A stretch of 7,003 nucleotides of DNA from Acidobacteriota bacterium. Lineage in GTDB: Bacteria > Acidobacteriota > Terriglobia > Bryobacterales > JACQDG01. Shown here one piece after another: positions 6,034-7,003 of this stretch (positions are counted from its first letter, which is position 1; every line of letters begins with the position of its first letter). A program made the translations under genes and the position numbers. The stretch spans positions 1-7,003 of the forward strand of contig JACQDG010000098.1 of NCBI GenBank assembly GCA_016201185.1. Direction: 5' to 3'. The notes under the pieces were generated by a model that made no database searches, was not told the DNA's origin, and saw only the letters and a program-made list of their open reading frames with translations.

Positions 6034-6534
6034 GTGCGCACGGAGGAGGAAGCGCTCGAGCGCGCCCGGTTCATCCACGAAAAGTTCCACTGCGACGCCC
6101 TCATCGAGGAGTACATCGAGGGCCGCGAATTGTACCTGAGCGTGATGGGCAACCAGCGGCTCACCGTGTTCCCGCCGCGCGAGCTCTTCTTCGAGCAGGT
6201 GCAGGAGGATGCCCCCAAGTTCGCTACCTTCAAGGCGAAATGGGATGATGCCTACCGCAAGAAATGGGGCATCAAGAACGCGGCGGCGGGTCCCCTGCCG
6301 GAGGGCCTCGAGGAGAAAATGGCCCGGCTGGCCCGGAAGGTCTACCGGTTGCTCAAGATCCAGGGCTTCGGCCGCATCGACGTACGGCTCACTCCGCAGG
6401 GAGAAGTCGTGGTCATGGAAGCAAACCCCAACCCCTCGCTGGCGCAGGAGGACGACTTCGCTCAGTCGGCAGCCGCCGCGGGGCTGGAGTACGACGTTCT
6501 CATTCAGAAAATCCTCGATGCCGCCGGCGGATGA
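6034..6534 (+). CDS. C-terminal fragment of the ATP-grasp gene as written
   Basis: The same frame reopens after TAG. GTG at 6034 is the first plausible restart and would give 166 residues carrying the ATP-grasp metal/ATP site (RID and EANPNP). It would miss the Ser/Gly loop encoded at 6004-6021. No Shine-Dalgarno precedes the GTG, so this is better read as the tail of the interrupted gene than as a separate gene. It ends TGA 6532-6534, one base from the oppositely oriented GNAT stop. Confidence 0.4.
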   Translation: MRTEEEALERARFIHEKFHCDALIEEYIEGRELYLSVMGNQRLTVFPPRELFFEQVQEDAPKFATFKAKWDDAYRKKWGIKNAAAGPLPEGLEEKMARLARKVYRLLKIQGFGRIDVRLTPQGEVVVMEANPNPSLAQEDDFAQSAAAAGLEYDVLIQKILDAAGG

Positions 6535-6535
6535 A

Positions 6536-7003
6536 TCAATACAGTATCGATGGTAGGTAAGCCCCGGCAGGCTCATTGTAAAGGCCGATGGTCATTAGCG
6601 TCGCTTGGGTCGCGATCCGGAGCCCATTGTTTAAGCACCACCGCATTAACTCTCCATTCCGCGTCGGCACCAGGAAGCCTGGTCCGTGGAAGGCCGGCGC
6701 GGCGGCGATCAGCGCCTTTACGTCGTCGTTAGTTTGGCCCACGGCGTGATTAAACCATGCGATTCCGGTTGCGTAGCCGGTGATTCGGCCCAGGCGCTCC
6801 ACCACGGTTGCCGTACCCTGCCGGATCGCGTCCAGAACCTCGCCGCCGCGATCGTGGCCATGCACGCGCCGGCACAACCGATGGCATGCCTCCAGGTCAG
6901 CCTCGGTGGCCTGGCGGACGTCGTATTCGGGGATCGTTACTCCCAGCGGTTTGCCCTGCATCGCCGAAAGAGTCTCGCGCGTCTCGAAGCCGAGCTTGGT
7001 GTA
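6536..7003 (-). CDS. Tandem GNAT-family acetyltransferase, C-terminal part
   Basis: The minus-strand frame is open to the right edge of the window, so the start is outside; 155 residues are visible. Visible residues 1-6 (YTKLGF) are the closing beta-bulge strand of one GNAT domain (the usual LYxxxGF). A linker and a second GNAT-like domain follow: beta-1/helix-1 with RQATEADLEACHRLCRRVHG (30-49), strands ATVVERLGRITGYATGI (65-81), then PAFHGPGFLVPTRNGELMRWCLNNGLR (103-128) and a final NEPAGAYLPSILY. The normal Q/RxxGxG/A acetyl-CoA loop is not clear in this second domain, so it may be the non-catalytic half, as in other tandem GNATs. Substrate unknown. An internal ATG at 6961 is not preferred because the frame continues upstream with GNAT-like sequence. 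It ends tail to tail with the ATP-grasp gene. Confidence 0.8.
   Translation of the reverse strand, partial: YTKLGFETRETLSAMQGKPLGVTIPEYDVRQATEADLEACHRLCRRVHGHDRGGEVLDAIRQGTATVVERLGRITGYATGIAWFNHAVGQTNDDVKALIAAAPAFHGPGFLVPTRNGELMRWCLNNGLRIATQATLMTIGLYNEPAGAYLPSILY

Larger units (their letters stand above)
5533..6534 (+). pseudogene. D-Ala-D-Ala-ligase-like ATP-grasp enzyme interrupted by one in-frame TAG
   Basis: Read through one TAG (6001-6003, codon 157), this is a 333-codon ATP-grasp ligase of the usual Ddl-like length. Before the stop: MKILVLFD, VVFNLLESF (preATP-grasp domain), KVRYTGAGPDALLLCQDKALAKK and FVKPARE. After it: SSDGISQASF, the small Ser/Gly ATP-binding loop; LIEEYIEGRELYLSVMG; PPRELFFE; and the metal/ATP site FGRIDVRL (R281, D283) with V-M-E296-A-N298-P-N300-P. 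Frame, spacing and sequence are continuous across the stop, so this is a point lesion: a GAG, AAG or CAG codon would restore it. Family members join a carboxylate to an amine using ATP through an acyl phosphate. True cell-wall Ddl activity is not implied. Placement after the peptidase gene suggests a shared pathway, possibly building and trimming a peptide or amide bond (inference). Confidence 0.8.

Noticed and set aside
6521..6530. CCGCCGGCGG palindrome as a terminator for the convergent pair
   Set aside because: Too short, no loop or T-run, and inside coding sequence where GC-rich codons produce such palindromes by chance.

Overview
The window is GC-rich, densely packed bacterial DNA with strong G/C preference at third codon positions. 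The gene set (a TPR protein, a DinB-fold protein, an SDR, an NfrB-like glycosyltransferase, a periplasmic cupin, a zincin, a Ddl-like ATP-grasp enzyme and a tandem GNAT) suggests a soil-type organism, possibly Acidobacteriota. That assignment is inference; no rRNA or phylogenetic marker is present.

Layout. (1) Positions 1-1982, plus strand: the 3' end of a TPR-type helical-repeat gene, then a DinB-like gene whose stop overlaps the start of an SDR oxidoreductase (ATGA). (2) Positions 1979-4410, minus strand: a membrane GT2 glycosyltransferase of the NfrB type with a C-terminal MshEN (c-di-GMP receptor) domain. Upstream of it, on the same strand, is a small exported cupin protein. The glycosyltransferase and SDR stop codons overlap tail to tail at a shared CTAG. 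Between cupin and glycosyltransferase lies a short AT-rich island with a good sigma70-type promoter for the glycosyltransferase, overlapping a likely terminator for the cupin transcript. (3) Positions 4523-6534, plus strand: a two-gene unit encoding a putative zinc-binding metallopeptidase (HECGH) and a D-Ala-D-Ala-ligase-like ATP-grasp enzyme. (4) Positions 6536-7003, minus strand: the C-terminal part of a tandem GNAT acetyltransferase, separated from the ATP-grasp stop by one base.

The peptidase/ligase unit is the most unusual part. Both genes look broken by small lesions. The peptidase C-terminus continues in another frame from about 5229, close to an imperfect 13-bp repeat. The ATP-grasp gene has one in-frame TAG at 6001-6003, exactly at its ATP-binding Ser/Gly loop, with perfect family-like sequence on both sides. 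TAG is the normal terminator of at least four other genes here, so recoding is unlikely. The choice is between recent operon decay and sequence or assembly error.

The exopolysaccharide-type glycosyltransferase is the best functional handle: all catalytic motifs (DAED, TED, QKARW) and both MshEN half-motifs are visible, so a c-di-GMP-controlled polysaccharide synthase is plausible, with no NfrA-like partner within the window. No RNA gene, CRISPR array, insertion sequence or phage gene was seen. No gene-free stretch exceeds 300 bases.
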